Source: Bacteroidota bacterium (GTDB lineage Bacteria > Bacteroidota > Bacteroidia > Chitinophagales > Chitinophagaceae). From it: a stretch of 13,697 nt of DNA. Location of the stretch: NCBI GenBank assembly GCA_023430465.1, contig JAEZAM010000141.1, positions 1 to 13,697 on the forward strand. The letters run 5' to 3'. Below, in pieces: positions 1 to 6,322 of this stretch. Made by a program: the position numbers and the translations under genes. Every line of letters begins with the position of its first letter. Positions within the stretch are counted from its first letter, which is position 1. Under the pieces are notes generated by a model. The model did no database searches. It saw only the letters and a program-made list of their open reading frames with translations, and had not been told where the DNA came from.

Positions 1-533
1 CCATATAACAATGTCTTGCCAAGGTTTGCATCGAACTGCGCGACGAGCGCCGTTGGAGATGGATGCGGTGGCAGAAAACCATGCGTGACGGATAATGCAG
101 CCAGCATCGGTATGCCCACGTACACTGCAGGTAGCCTTGTCTGATAAACAACTGAAAAAACAAGGGGTACCAACAATACAAATCCGACATTGTAAAACAG
201 CGGTATACCTACCACAAATCCCGTGATCATCATTGCCCATAACAGGTAGCGTTGCCCGAACAGGCGGATAAGAACATTCGAGATCTTTTGGGCCGCTCCA
301 CTATCAGCCACCAGTTTACCCAGCATAGCCCCGATACAGATAATGATAACCAGCGAGCCCAGCATATCCCCAATGCCTTTCTGAACAGATGCCGTTACCT
401 GCTCTGCGGGTATCCCCAGCGCCAGTCCTGCGCCAATCGATACAAGCAGGAAAGCAAGAAAAGGATTGAATTTTCCCAGCGTGATCAGCAGGATCAGCAC
501 GAGGATGGCAGCAATAACGATGAGTAAGGTCAT
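1..533 (-). CDS. GntP-family gluconate/organic acid permease, N-terminal part
   Basis: Reading the minus strand from the ATG at 531-533 gives an open frame of 177 codons that runs off the left window edge; the family is usually about 440 residues, so well over half is missing. The protein is strongly hydrophobic with several membrane helices. Family-type motifs are visible: GIPLFYNVGF at about residues 109-118 and HGFLPPHPSP at 151-160, both typical of GntP/GntT gluconate:H+ symporters and related GntP-family carriers of hydroxy acids. It would sit in the inner membrane and import a sugar acid or similar carboxylate; the exact substrate cannot be told. No convincing Shine-Dalgarno sequence precedes the ATG. 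It lies downstream of the SIMPL gene on the same strand, but a terminator at 598-625 separates the two, so it probably has its own promoter. Confidence 0.85.
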   Translation of the reverse strand, partial: MTLLIVIAAILVLILLITLGKFNPFLAFLLVSIGAGLALGIPAEQVTASVQKGIGDMLGSLVIIICIGAMLGKLVADSGAAQKISNVLIRLFGQRYLLWAMMITGFVVGIPLFYNVGFVLLVPLVFSVVYQTRLPAVYVGIPMLAALSVTHGFLPPHPSPTALVAQFDANLGKTLLY

Positions 534-597
534 GCAGTCAGTGTAAGTTTGCTAAGCTAATAAATAAGCCACTAACCGCTTTGTAAAAAATCCCACC

Positions 598-625
598 AAA
601 AAAAGAGCCGGCAAATTACCGGCTC
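598..625 (-). terminator. Intrinsic terminator after the SIMPL-domain gene
   Basis: The 7-bp stem GAGCCGG/CCGGCTC (605-611 with 619-625) encloses a 7-nt loop. On the minus strand it is followed by a run of seven T (598-604), a standard Rho-independent terminator. It lies 13 bp past the stop codon of the SIMPL gene and isolates that gene from the permease downstream. The plus-strand reading also has some T after the stem but no plus-strand gene ends here. Confidence 0.9.
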
Positions 626-638
626 GTTAAAAAGGATA

Positions 639-1343
639 TTATTTCAGCTCATAGACCGTTGTGACCTCAAACCGCAATTTCAGTTTTTTGAAGTCTACTG
701 CTGCCTGGCTTTCATCCATCCTGACTGACATGTTGCTTTGTGCATAGTACATCATCGGTTGCCATTCTGCAGGCTCAGTGATTGTTACAGCTACACCAAC
801 CCCGGCACCAACAGATTCCGCCAGGTAAATGGCTTTTTCTTTCGAGGCTTTCACCGCTTCGATCTTCAGTTGCTTCCTGAATTCCTGTGCACGGCTGTGC
901 GTGGTCGAAATAATATTGAAACTTTCGGTGGCTTCATCATCCAGCCGGTCGATCACACGGTCCATTTCAGTACTGCTGGAAAACCTTACCTGGTAGGTGA
1001 TGGAGGCCATCAGGTCAGTATCGCGTTTCTTTTTCCTGTTGTGATAATAATTGTTTTCTCCGCCATAGCTGAAGATGCTGACGAATGAGTCGGCTATGCC
1101 GGCCTGCTTCAATGCGGCCAGGAACTGGGTCTTTATATCATCCAGTTCTTTCTTTTTCTCATTCTTGTTCTTGTACTCCTTGAGCGTGATGTTTACGAAG
1201 ATGCGGTCTGGTACCACTTCCATCTCTGCACTGCCGGTCACCGTGATCGTACGGGGAAAAGGGTTGACCGTATATGGCTGTTGTGCCCTGGTCATCGTGC
1301 CAAGGGTAAAAAAGGCGAGTGTAGCGATAATAATTCGTTTCAT
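639..1343 (-). CDS. Secreted SIMPL-domain (DUF541) protein
   Basis: The protein has 234 residues from the ATG at 1341-1343. It starts with a Sec-type signal peptide (MKRIII, a hydrophobic core, then TRAQQ at about 18-22), followed by a SIMPL/DUF541 domain from about 32 to 233. Family features are the opening strand ITVTGSAEMEVVPDRI (33-48) and a helix rich in A and K near 163-180 (EAVKASKEKAIYLAESVG). Proteins of this family (BP26/OMP28-like, YggE-like) are periplasmic or outer-membrane associated and form oligomers; their biochemical role is unsettled. The same frame stays open upstream to 1502, but that extension crosses a terminator and lacks a signal peptide, so the start at 1343 is preferred. 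It has its own terminator and is separated from the gene upstream by another, which suggests a single-gene unit. Confidence 0.88.
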   Translation of the reverse strand: MKRIIIATLAFFTLGTMTRAQQPYTVNPFPRTITVTGSAEMEVVPDRIFVNITLKEYKNKNEKKKELDDIKTQFLAALKQAGIADSFVSIFSYGGENNYYHNRKKKRDTDLMASITYQVRFSSSTEMDRVIDRLDDEATESFNIISTTHSRAQEFRKQLKIEAVKASKEKAIYLAESVGAGVGVAVTITEPAEWQPMMYYAQSNMSVRMDESQAAVDFKKLKLRFEVTTVYELK

Positions 1344-1483
1344 ATTGTTTGATTTCCTATAAGATGTGCGGCTCCGGTTGATTACACGGTTGTAAATGTT
1401 AAAGATGCGATAACAGATGTTGATTTTCATCAGAACCAGCGGTTGCGTTCGAGATGGCTGCCCGGGTTTGCCCAACACCCAAA

Positions 1484-1513
1484 CAAAAAAAGCCACGCCC
1501 AAAGGGCGTGGCT
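1484..1513 (-). terminator. Intrinsic terminator after the small secreted protein gene
   Basis: A perfect 10-bp stem AGCCACGCCC/GGGCGTGGCT (1491-1500 with 1504-1513) with a 3-nt loop is followed on the minus strand by seven T (1484-1490). It lies about 21 bp past the stop codon of the 132-residue secreted protein gene and ends its transcript before the SIMPL gene. Confidence 0.93.
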
Positions 1514-1534
1514 ATGCAATTAACAGTAGGGTAA

Positions 1535-1933
1535 TTATTTGATCTTGTTGATGGTCAGGTCTTCAACAACACGTTGGTTGCGGTTGATTTCAAAAACGGA
1601 AGTTTTGTTGGTTTTCTTGCCGGTCACCTCGAAACGGAGTTCAACAGAATCAAGCTCATGTGTTACCATAAATTTCTTTGTAGTTCCGGCTTTCACTGTT
1701 TCCTTGTACAATACATTGTTGTACTCGTCAACCACGGCAACGCTGTATTCGGTTTCGTCAGTTCCATTGAAGCTCAACTGGAATACAGGCTGATCCTTCA
1801 GGTTGCCGATAAATTTCAGTTCAACAGCGGCGGGTACAGGTTCATTTGCGATAGCAGGAGCGGTAATTGCTACAGTGAAAAGGCTTACCAGCGCGATAGC
1901 TGCGATACGAATGTTCAGGGATTTGTTTTTCAT
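1535..1933 (-). CDS. Small secreted protein of unknown function
   Basis: The product has 132 residues and is not a family I can name. It has a clear Sec signal peptide: basic start MKNKSLNIR, a hydrophobic core, and a likely cleavage after the AIA at about 27-29. There is no lipobox cysteine and no cysteine in the mature part, so a soluble periplasmic or exported protein is expected. The mature 100 residues alternate short hydrophobic and polar stretches (for example FQLSF and YSVAVVDEYNNVLYKETV), as in a small beta-sandwich. The start is the ATG at 1931-1933 after an A-rich leader with no strong Shine-Dalgarno. It is transcribed alone, with a strong terminator at 1484-1513. The signal peptide and clean terminator make it a real gene, although its role is unknown. 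Confidence 0.82.
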   Translation of the reverse strand: MKNKSLNIRIAAIALVSLFTVAITAPAIANEPVPAAVELKFIGNLKDQPVFQLSFNGTDETEYSVAVVDEYNNVLYKETVKAGTTKKFMVTHELDSVELRFEVTGKKTNKTSVFEINRNQRVVEDLTINKIK

Positions 1934-2574
1934 GACTTTACTTTTAAGGTTTTATAATCTGTTACGACTAATTTGAATGGGACAATCGCGGGGCAAGCAA
2001 GGCGTGCAATGATGCAGTGTGGAAGGACGGGTACAATTTATGCCCGGGATGGGCGCTTGTTTTGTCCTTGCTGAAGCAAATGTACAGCCGCGGGGGAGGG
2101 GGTACAAACCATATATCGCTCGTTTTGGGCATCGCAAATGCAGGGGTGTGTCTACGAAACCCGCAACAGGCAAGGCTTTTAGATTGTCGGCTACCCGATG
2201 CCCAACGAAAAAACAACGACAAAAATGGGGTCATCCTTAATATGGGCTTAACATTTGCTATATGGAATACACGAAAAAATAGTGGTCGATCCCCCTGATC
2301 AAAGGACTGTAGCAACATGGAACCGATGGGAGTTTTGGAGAAACTAAGAGTTTCTGTAAAAAGCTGGTTATCAGATTTGGGGATATACCGTTCATAAAAT
2401 TGGGCTTTTTTGGAATATGTGGGGTGCAAAAAAGCCTTACCTTCATCCGCCCTCGAGGACCCAAAGCCTCTGCAGGCGGGGTACTACCCCCTCAACCAAA
2501 TAGCCTGAAGGTTGTTATATAGATGATACTGCCCGGCGACAGGTGCCGGGTAACTAATAAAAAGGAGTTTAACA
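1934..2574. other. 641-bp gene-free region with inverted repeats
   Basis: No convincing gene is seen here. Open frames exist on both strands but their translations are rich in rare residue runs and stop at random, so they look like chance frames in a GC-richer patch. The stretch holds several inverted repeats: a 12-bp arm pair with a 2-nt bulge (2121-2134 with 2196-2207), TGTAC/GTACA around a G-rich loop (2081-2106), a perfect 10-bp pair GGCTTTTTTG/CAAAAAAGCC (2403-2412 with 2427-2436), nested stems at 2447-2479 and a hairpin at 2532-2550. The octamer GGGTACAA occurs twice (2029-2036 and 2100-2107). The left half could encode an untranslated RNA, and the right half is probably the leader of the downstream plus-strand gene. 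Motifs of tmRNA, SRP RNA and RNase P RNA were looked for and not found. Confidence 0.45.
2532..2550 (+). promoter_or_regulatory. Leader hairpin before the DsbA-like gene
   Basis: CCCGGC (2532-2537) pairs with GCCGGG (2545-2550) around a 7-nt loop, 24 bp before the start codon. No T-run follows, so it is not an intrinsic terminator. It lies 10 bp ahead of the strong ribosome binding site AAAGGAG (2561-2567), which is 7 nt from the ATG and unusual for a Bacteroidota gene. A role in mRNA stability or in access to the ribosome site is inference. Confidence 0.4.
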
Positions 2575-3144
2575 ATGGCATTTAAAAAAGAGGTCGAAGA
2601 AATTATCGAGCCCAAAGACATTTTTGTAGGATCAAAAGACGCCCCAGTCACCTTGATGGAATTCGGAGAGTATGAGAATGAGGATTGTGCAAAGGCAAAT
2701 GAAGTAGTGAAGCAGCTACTGGAAGAATACGAAGGCAAAATCCGTTTCAATTTCAGACATTTTCCCCTGACACTGGTTCACCAGCGCAGCATGAAAGCCG
2801 GAGAGGCCGCCGTTGCTGCTGCCCAGGAAGGTAAATTCTGGGAAATGCACAATATTTTATTCAGCAACCGCCGCACACTGGGCACCACCAGCCTGAAATT
2901 GCATAGCAAGGAAGCTGGGGTGAAGAACAAGAAATTCCTGGATGACCTGGTAAATGGCGTTTACGGCTGGCAGGTTCAGGACGACCTGAAATATGGTATC
3001 GACCTGGGCGTGAAGGAACTTCCTGCCTTTTTCATCAATGGTGAAAAGGTGACGGGTAAGCCGACCTTTGCCAATCTCTCCGCTGCGATTGAAACCGCAC
3101 TGAAAAAAACAAAGAAAAAAGCGCCGGCAAGACAGCGCGCCTGA
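2575..3144 (+). CDS. DsbA-like thioredoxin-fold protein with a single active-site cysteine
   Basis: The product has 189 residues with no signal peptide, so it should be cytoplasmic. It matches the DsbA family of thioredoxin-fold proteins: an entry segment DAPVTLMEFGEYE (22-34), the active-site position, FRHFPLTLVH (60-69), a helical insert with KFWEMHNILF (87-96), and the cis-proline segment ELPAFFING (148-156). The active site, normally CxxC, reads N35-E36-D37-C38, so the N-terminal nucleophilic cysteine is replaced by asparagine. C38 is the only cysteine in the protein. Dithiol oxidoreductase activity is therefore unlikely; a monothiol, chaperone or binding role is possible. The tail (176-189) is very basic. 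The start is fixed by AAAGGAG 7 nt upstream. A strong terminator at 3164-3194 ends the unit. Confidence 0.88.
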   Translation: MAFKKEVEEIIEPKDIFVGSKDAPVTLMEFGEYENEDCAKANEVVKQLLEEYEGKIRFNFRHFPLTLVHQRSMKAGEAAVAAAQEGKFWEMHNILFSNRRTLGTTSLKLHSKEAGVKNKKFLDDLVNGVYGWQVQDDLKYGIDLGVKELPAFFINGEKVTGKPTFANLSAAIETALKKTKKKAPARQRA

Positions 3145-3163
3145 TCTTATAGTCATTTGAAAG

Positions 3164-3194
3164 AGCCCTGGCAGGAATGTCGGGGCTTTTTTTT
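3164..3194 (+). terminator. Intrinsic terminator after the DsbA-like gene
   Basis: A 10-bp stem with two G-T pairs (3164-3173 with 3178-3187) and the tetraloop GGAA is followed by T from 3187 to 3194. It begins 20 bp after the stop codon at 3142-3144 and faces the minus-strand terminator at 3214-3244. Confidence 0.92.
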
Positions 3195-3213
3195 GCCCGC
3201 ATGATGGAGAGGA

Positions 3214-3244
3214 CAAAAAAAGCCCCCGCATCAATGCAGGGGCT
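3214..3244 (-). terminator. Intrinsic terminator after the RRM protein gene
   Basis: A 10-bp stem with one C-A mismatch (3221-3230 with 3235-3244) and a 4-nt loop is followed on the minus strand by a T-run (3215-3221). It lies 23 bp past the RRM gene stop codon. Together with the plus-strand terminator 20 bp away it separates two convergent genes. Confidence 0.92.
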
Positions 3245-3267
3245 GTAAGAATCAGATGCGGTATCAA

Positions 3268-3561
3268 TTACCAGCGGCTCTTTGAAAAAGAAGGGCGGCT
3301 GTTGTTGTTCGTCCTTTCTTCTCTTGGCTTGGCAACCATTACTTTGATTGCACGGCCTTCAACCATTCCACCATCCAGTTCAGCGATGGCTTTCTGGCCT
3401 GCAGCGTCATCAGACATTTCTACAAAACCGAAACCTTTGCTACGGTTAGTGAATTTGTCCATGATAACTTTTGCAGATGTTACTTCGCCATACTCAGCGA
3501 AAAATTCTCTCAGGTCTTCATCCTGAACGTTGAAGCTTAAGTTTGAAACGTAAATGTTCAT
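3268..3561 (-). CDS. Single-RRM RNA-binding protein
   Basis: This 97-residue protein consists of one RNA recognition motif (about 1-79) and a short basic, Asn/Ser-rich tail ending in SRW. RNP2 is IYVSNL (3-8) and RNP1 is KGFGFVEM (42-49), with the aromatic residues that stack on RNA bases (Y4, F44, F46) in place. Small RRM proteins of this type in Bacteroidota and cyanobacteria bind single-stranded RNA in the cytoplasm and are often cold-induced or act as general post-transcriptional regulators. The length fits the family. The promoter at 3690-3697 gives a leader of about 120 nt, long for a gene of this size, as is common for temperature-controlled RNA chaperone genes; cold control here is inference. 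Its own terminator lies at 3214-3244. Confidence 0.95.
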   Translation of the reverse strand: MNIYVSNLSFNVQDEDLREFFAEYGEVTSAKVIMDKFTNRSKGFGFVEMSDDAAGQKAIAELDGGMVEGRAIKVMVAKPREERTNNNSRPSFSKSRW

Positions 3562-3689
3562 TCTTGAAATTAAGATATAATAAATAATACTTGAGAAAAA
3601 CGGCCGTAAAGAAGACTAACTATTAGCAGATTGTGCGTAGCAGAATATCGTTCACTTACCAGATGCTGTATCATCTCAAATTGACCCCG

Positions 3690-3697
3690 CAAAGATA
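3690..3697 (-). promoter_or_regulatory. Promoter -7 box of the RRM gene
   Basis: The minus strand reads TATCTTTG, an exact match to the Bacteroidota -7 consensus TAnnTTTG. No good -33 TTTG is found at the usual distance. Transcription would start near 3683, leaving a leader of roughly 120 nt before the ATG at 3561. It lies between the RRM gene and the end of the YciI-esterase operon. Confidence 0.6.
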
Positions 3698-3753
3698 GTC
3701 CTTTATTACGAGACCTGCTCCATTTATTTCTTCTTTTCCTGTTAACAAAACCC

Positions 3754-4044
3754 TTAGATATCCGCTACGCGAAAAGGGTGAATGTCGATCTTCTGCCAAA
3801 CGTTTTGCGTGATGTAAGGTTCTTGTTTCATCCACTGGTCCAGTCCGTCTCGCGTTTCAAATTGCACTAACATCATGGATCCTTTCATTTCGCCCTGCTC
3901 ATCCAGCAATGCACCGCCGATGATGAAGTTATTGCTCGCTTTTAATTGTTTTGCCGAGATGAAATGATCTGGTCTCGTTTTCATGCGGCGCTCCATAGCT
4001 TCCGCATCGGTGCCATCCCAGGCGTATATAAGGTATTGTTGCAT
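3754..4044 (-). CDS. YciI-like (YCII domain) protein
   Basis: This 96-residue protein is one YCII-related domain with the ferredoxin-like fold expected from its alternating strands and helices. Family-type segments are the RPDH stretch at 24-27 with the conserved H27, GGALLDEQGEMKGSMM (43-58), and the ending WQKIDIHPFRVADI (83-96). Proteins of this family are small cytoplasmic proteins, some acting as lyase or dehalogenase-like enzymes, most with no proven substrate. The ATG at 4042-4044 lies 5 bp after the stop codon of the upstream esterase, so the two genes form an operon and are probably translationally coupled. No terminator hairpin is seen after the stop at 3754-3756. Confidence 0.9.
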   Translation of the reverse strand: MQQYLIYAWDGTDAEAMERRMKTRPDHFISAKQLKASNNFIIGGALLDEQGEMKGSMMLVQFETRDGLDQWMKQEPYITQNVWQKIDIHPFRVADI

Positions 4045-4049
4045 GGTTA

Positions 4050-5465
4050 TTATTTCGGTTCTTCTGAAGTGTCCACCTGCCAGTTGTCTGTTCTGAACGG
4101 AACCAGTGGCAGGCCCTGTTTGTTCATGATGTTCGGCATTGCCACATTGTCGAAAGCGAAGCGAACCGCTACCGGGTTGGGAACCGCCTTGCTTTCCAGT
4201 GTCAGCCGGTCCTTGCTCAGCCTGACGGAAGCCGGGTAAAATTTCTGATCACTGCCTGCAACATAAAAATCGCTTGCCGCTTTGCCTTCCCGCAGCAAAA
4301 GCCCACCCTCTGCGTGCTTAAAGTACAGATCAACTTTTTTGCCCTTGATCTCCATCCGGTCGAATGTGGGATAACCGGCATACACCCCCGGTTGTTTATA
4401 GTTCTCGTGAAGGGCAAGCTCTGCCAGTCGCAGCCCTACGGTGCGTTTATCTTTCGGGTGAATGTCGTTGATATTGTCGACCAGGTCGGTTGTTACCACC
4501 ATTCCCGTGCGGGTCAGCTCAAGCGTTGTTGCCTGTTGCTCACGCAGCAGTGCACCGATGTTGCGGTTGCCATATTTGAAAGGAGCTATCTGCACATAGT
4601 AAAAGGGGAACGATGATTTCCACGCATCTCTCCATGAACCGATCATCGCCTTCATCAATTCGTTGTAGGTTGCCGCGGTTTCGGTATTGCTCTCACCCTG
4701 GTACCAGATCACGCCTGCAATGCTGTGTGTAGTGAGCGGTGCGATCATCGCATTGAACGCGCGGCCGGGTTTGTCCGGCCACCAGGATGTCGGTTTTAGC
4801 CTGGCAGCAGCAGCGGCAAGGGACGGGTTGTCACTGACAACAGGTGCGGGTGTCCAGGTCTCGGCTGGAGTTCCTCCCCAGCTTGCATTGATAAGCCCGA
4901 TAGGTACATTCAGGGTGGATTGCAGTTTTTTTCCAAAAAAATATCCCACTGCGGAGAAACCCTTCAATGTCTCAGGGCTACACACCTTCCATTCTGCCCG
5001 GCAATCATCCTGTGGATAGACGGCAGTTGTTTTTGGCACCTGGAATAACCGGATATTGTTGTTTGTGGCATTGGGCAGTTCATCAATGATCTGCTGGTTA
5101 TTATGATAGCTGCTCCATTCCATATTCGACTGGCCCGAACAGACCCACACCTCACCCACAAGGATGTCATTTAAAACGATTGTGTTCGACCCGCGCAGCG
5201 TAATGGTGTAGGGACCGCCTGCTGCCGGTGTTGGTATTGTTATGCGCCATTTGGCATCGCCGGTTGCATTCACGGAGTCAGTGCGATTGTTCCATGAGGT
5301 AGTAACGTAAATTTTTTCACCCGGATCCGACCAACCCCAAAGCACCGTACTGCTTTTTTGTTGTAACACCATGTGGCTTCCCACGACGGACGGCAGGCGT
5401 ATCCAGGCTTTGGCGGTTAAACTGATCAGGATAAATGTCAGGGTGAGGAGGGGAAGTATTCGCAT
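4050..5465 (-). CDS. Secreted sialate O-acetylesterase (SASA family)
   Basis: Counting from the ATG at 5463-5465 the protein has 471 residues. A signal peptide spans about 1-20 (MRILPLL to TAKA). An N-terminal beta domain follows, then the SGNH-like esterase domain with the nucleophile motif GQSN (111-114, Ser113), the block WYQGESN (254-260) and the catalytic DxH, DIHP at 334-337 (Asp334, His336). A beta domain closes the protein. The family removes acetyl esters from sialic acids or from plant and host glycans, acting in the periplasm or at the surface. The frame is open 6 codons further upstream with a TTG, but the ATG at the signal peptide is preferred. The gene leads an operon with the YciI-like gene. 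A T-rich heptamer array (sense direction) lies 21 bp before the start. Confidence 0.92.
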   Translation of the reverse strand: MRILPLLTLTFILISLTAKAWIRLPSVVGSHMVLQQKSSTVLWGWSDPGEKIYVTTSWNNRTDSVNATGDAKWRITIPTPAAGGPYTITLRGSNTIVLNDILVGEVWVCSGQSNMEWSSYHNNQQIIDELPNATNNNIRLFQVPKTTAVYPQDDCRAEWKVCSPETLKGFSAVGYFFGKKLQSTLNVPIGLINASWGGTPAETWTPAPVVSDNPSLAAAAARLKPTSWWPDKPGRAFNAMIAPLTTHSIAGVIWYQGESNTETAATYNELMKAMIGSWRDAWKSSFPFYYVQIAPFKYGNRNIGALLREQQATTLELTRTGMVVTTDLVDNINDIHPKDKRTVGLRLAELALHENYKQPGVYAGYPTFDRMEIKGKKVDLYFKHAEGGLLLREGKAASDFYVAGSDQKFYPASVRLSKDRLTLESKAVPNPVAVRFAFDNVAMPNIMNKQGLPLVPFRTDNWQVDTSEEPK

Positions 5466-5486
5466 GGGAGAATTAAAATTCAACTG

Positions 5487-5528
5487 AAAACTTAAAACGC
5501 AAAATTTAAAACGTAAAACTTAGAACGT
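5487..5528 (-). repeat. Heptamer array upstream of the esterase gene
   Basis: Six consecutive 7-mers on the plus strand: AAAACTT, AAAACGC, AAAATTT, AAAACGT, AAAACTT, AGAACGT. Seen in the direction of the esterase gene the array is T-rich (nnnTTTT) and ends 21 bp before the ATG. The first four positions of each unit are nearly constant and the last three vary. Confidence 0.85.
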
Positions 5529-5538
5529 ACAATCAGTA

Positions 5539-5550
5539 CATGTATACATG
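5539..5550. promoter_or_regulatory. 12-bp perfect palindrome, possible operator
   Basis: The sequence CATGTATACATG is a perfect 12-bp palindrome located 73 bp upstream of the esterase ATG, in the divergent region shared with the DUF1905 gene. A dimeric regulator could bind here, but no regulator gene is adjacent, so this is a suggestion only. Confidence 0.3.
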
Positions 5551-5672
5551 GTATCAACATTTCACAAGTCAGGGAATACGTCTAAGAACATCGACATCCT
5601 TCGAAAAGGAAAATTCAGATTTAAAGATAATTGTTTAATTTAATTCTGTCGGCAAGCGACGGCGTTTCAAAT

Positions 5673-5680
5673 TATATTTG
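5673..5680 (+). promoter_or_regulatory. Candidate -7 box for the DUF1905 gene
   Basis: TATATTTG matches the Bacteroidota -7 consensus TAnnTTTG exactly. No clear -33 element is present. A start near 5687 would put almost the whole T-rich heptamer array (5689-5807) into the 5' untranslated leader. Confidence 0.45.
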
Positions 5681-5688
5681 CGAATCTT

Positions 5689-5807
5689 TTTTAACCCTTA
5701 ACTTTTGAGTTTTCAGTTTTGATTTTTGAGTTTTGAGTTTTGAGTTTTGATTTTTGAGTTTCGCGTTTTAAATTTTAGATTTTTCATTTTGAATTTTTAA
5801 TTTTTCT
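5689..5807 (+). repeat. 17-unit T-rich heptamer array before the DUF1905 gene
   Basis: Seventeen uninterrupted 7-mers fill 119 bp, from TTTTAAC and CCTTAAC through repeated TTTTGAG (five copies) and TTTTGAT (two) to TTTTTAA and TTTTTCT. The unit is TTTTnnn. Units in the middle are most alike, those near the gene most diverged, as expected of an array that grows by slippage and then decays. It ends 2 bp before the ATG at 5810, so it forms the entire proximal leader and no Shine-Dalgarno is present. Confidence 0.92.
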
Positions 5808-5809
5808 CC

Positions 5810-6322
5810 ATGATCCGCTTCCAGGCTACCATACATAAAGCCGGCAAAATGGGTGACAAGACCGGTTGGTCTTATGTGATCGTTCCCGGAGAACTCGTGG
5901 AGGAAATGGGTCGGGCTAACCGGAAGATGTTCCGCGTAAAAGGAAAGCTTGACGCGTTTCCCATTGCAGGCGTATCCATCATGCCAATGGGCAATGGCGA
6001 TTTCATGTTACCCATCAATGCCTTGATGCGCAAAGGGACCGGGAAAGGGGCAGGCGCCATGCTCGATGTCCAACTCCAGGAAGACAAAGCACCGATCGTG
6101 CTCAATGCGGAACTCCTCGAATGCCTGGCTGACGAACCCGATGCGCTTTCATTTTTCCAATCACTTACCCCCTCTCATCAGCGCTATTTCAGCAAGCACA
6201 TCGATGATGCAAAAACAGAGCAAACCCGATCAAAGCGAATTGCCATGACCGTGAATGCCCTGTTGAAAAAAATGGATTATGGGGAAATGATCCGCGCGGC
6301 TAAGAAAGAGCGGGAACTTTAG
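5810..6322 (+). CDS. DUF1905/YdeI-OmdA family protein
   Basis: The 170-residue protein joins two known domains: an N-terminal DUF1905 barrel (about 3-95, with GWSYVIVPGELVEEMG at 19-34) and a C-terminal YdeI/OmpD-associated (OmdA) helical segment (about 114-165, with SLTPSHQRYFSKHID at 118-132 and a closing run of Lys and Arg). Proteins of this family have been linked to resistance to bacteriocins or cationic peptides in enterobacteria, but their mechanism is unknown. No signal peptide, so cytoplasmic. The start codon lies directly behind the heptamer array. The 3' end overlaps the end of the convergent glycosyltransferase gene by 4 bp (TTAG at 6319-6322). Confidence 0.88.
   Translation: MIRFQATIHKAGKMGDKTGWSYVIVPGELVEEMGRANRKMFRVKGKLDAFPIAGVSIMPMGNGDFMLPINALMRKGTGKGAGAMLDVQLQEDKAPIVLNAELLECLADEPDALSFFQSLTPSHQRYFSKHIDDAKTEQTRSKRIAMTVNALLKKMDYGEMIRAAKKEREL

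Larger units (their letters stand above)
5466..5809. other. 344-bp divergent intergenic region with heptamer arrays
   Basis: This region separates the divergent esterase operon (minus) and DUF1905 gene (plus). It contains an A-rich heptamer array at 5487-5528, a 12-bp palindrome at 5539-5550, a -7 box on the plus strand at 5673-5680, and a T-rich heptamer array at 5689-5807 that ends 2 bp before the DUF1905 start codon. About 140 bp between the palindrome and the -7 box look unique and AT-rich. No gene is seen. Confidence 0.7.

Noticed and set aside
1344..1502. N-terminal extension of the SIMPL protein to 1502
   Set aside because: It would begin inside the terminator stem of the upstream gene and bury the signal peptide.
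2105..2138. A near promoter on the minus strand (TTTG and TATGGTTTG about 21 bp apart)
   Set aside because: The -7 box has an extra base and the nearest gene start is about 180 bp away; not strong enough for a feature.
2340..2354. Small hairpin GAAACT/AGTTTC
   Set aside because: A 6-bp AT-rich stem with a 3-nt loop is likely by chance and no gene or T-run is associated with it.
1968..2429. A 153-codon minus-strand frame in the gene-free region
   Set aside because: No domain, no start signal, runs of Pro and Ser, and overlapping frames of similar quality on both strands; more likely non-coding.
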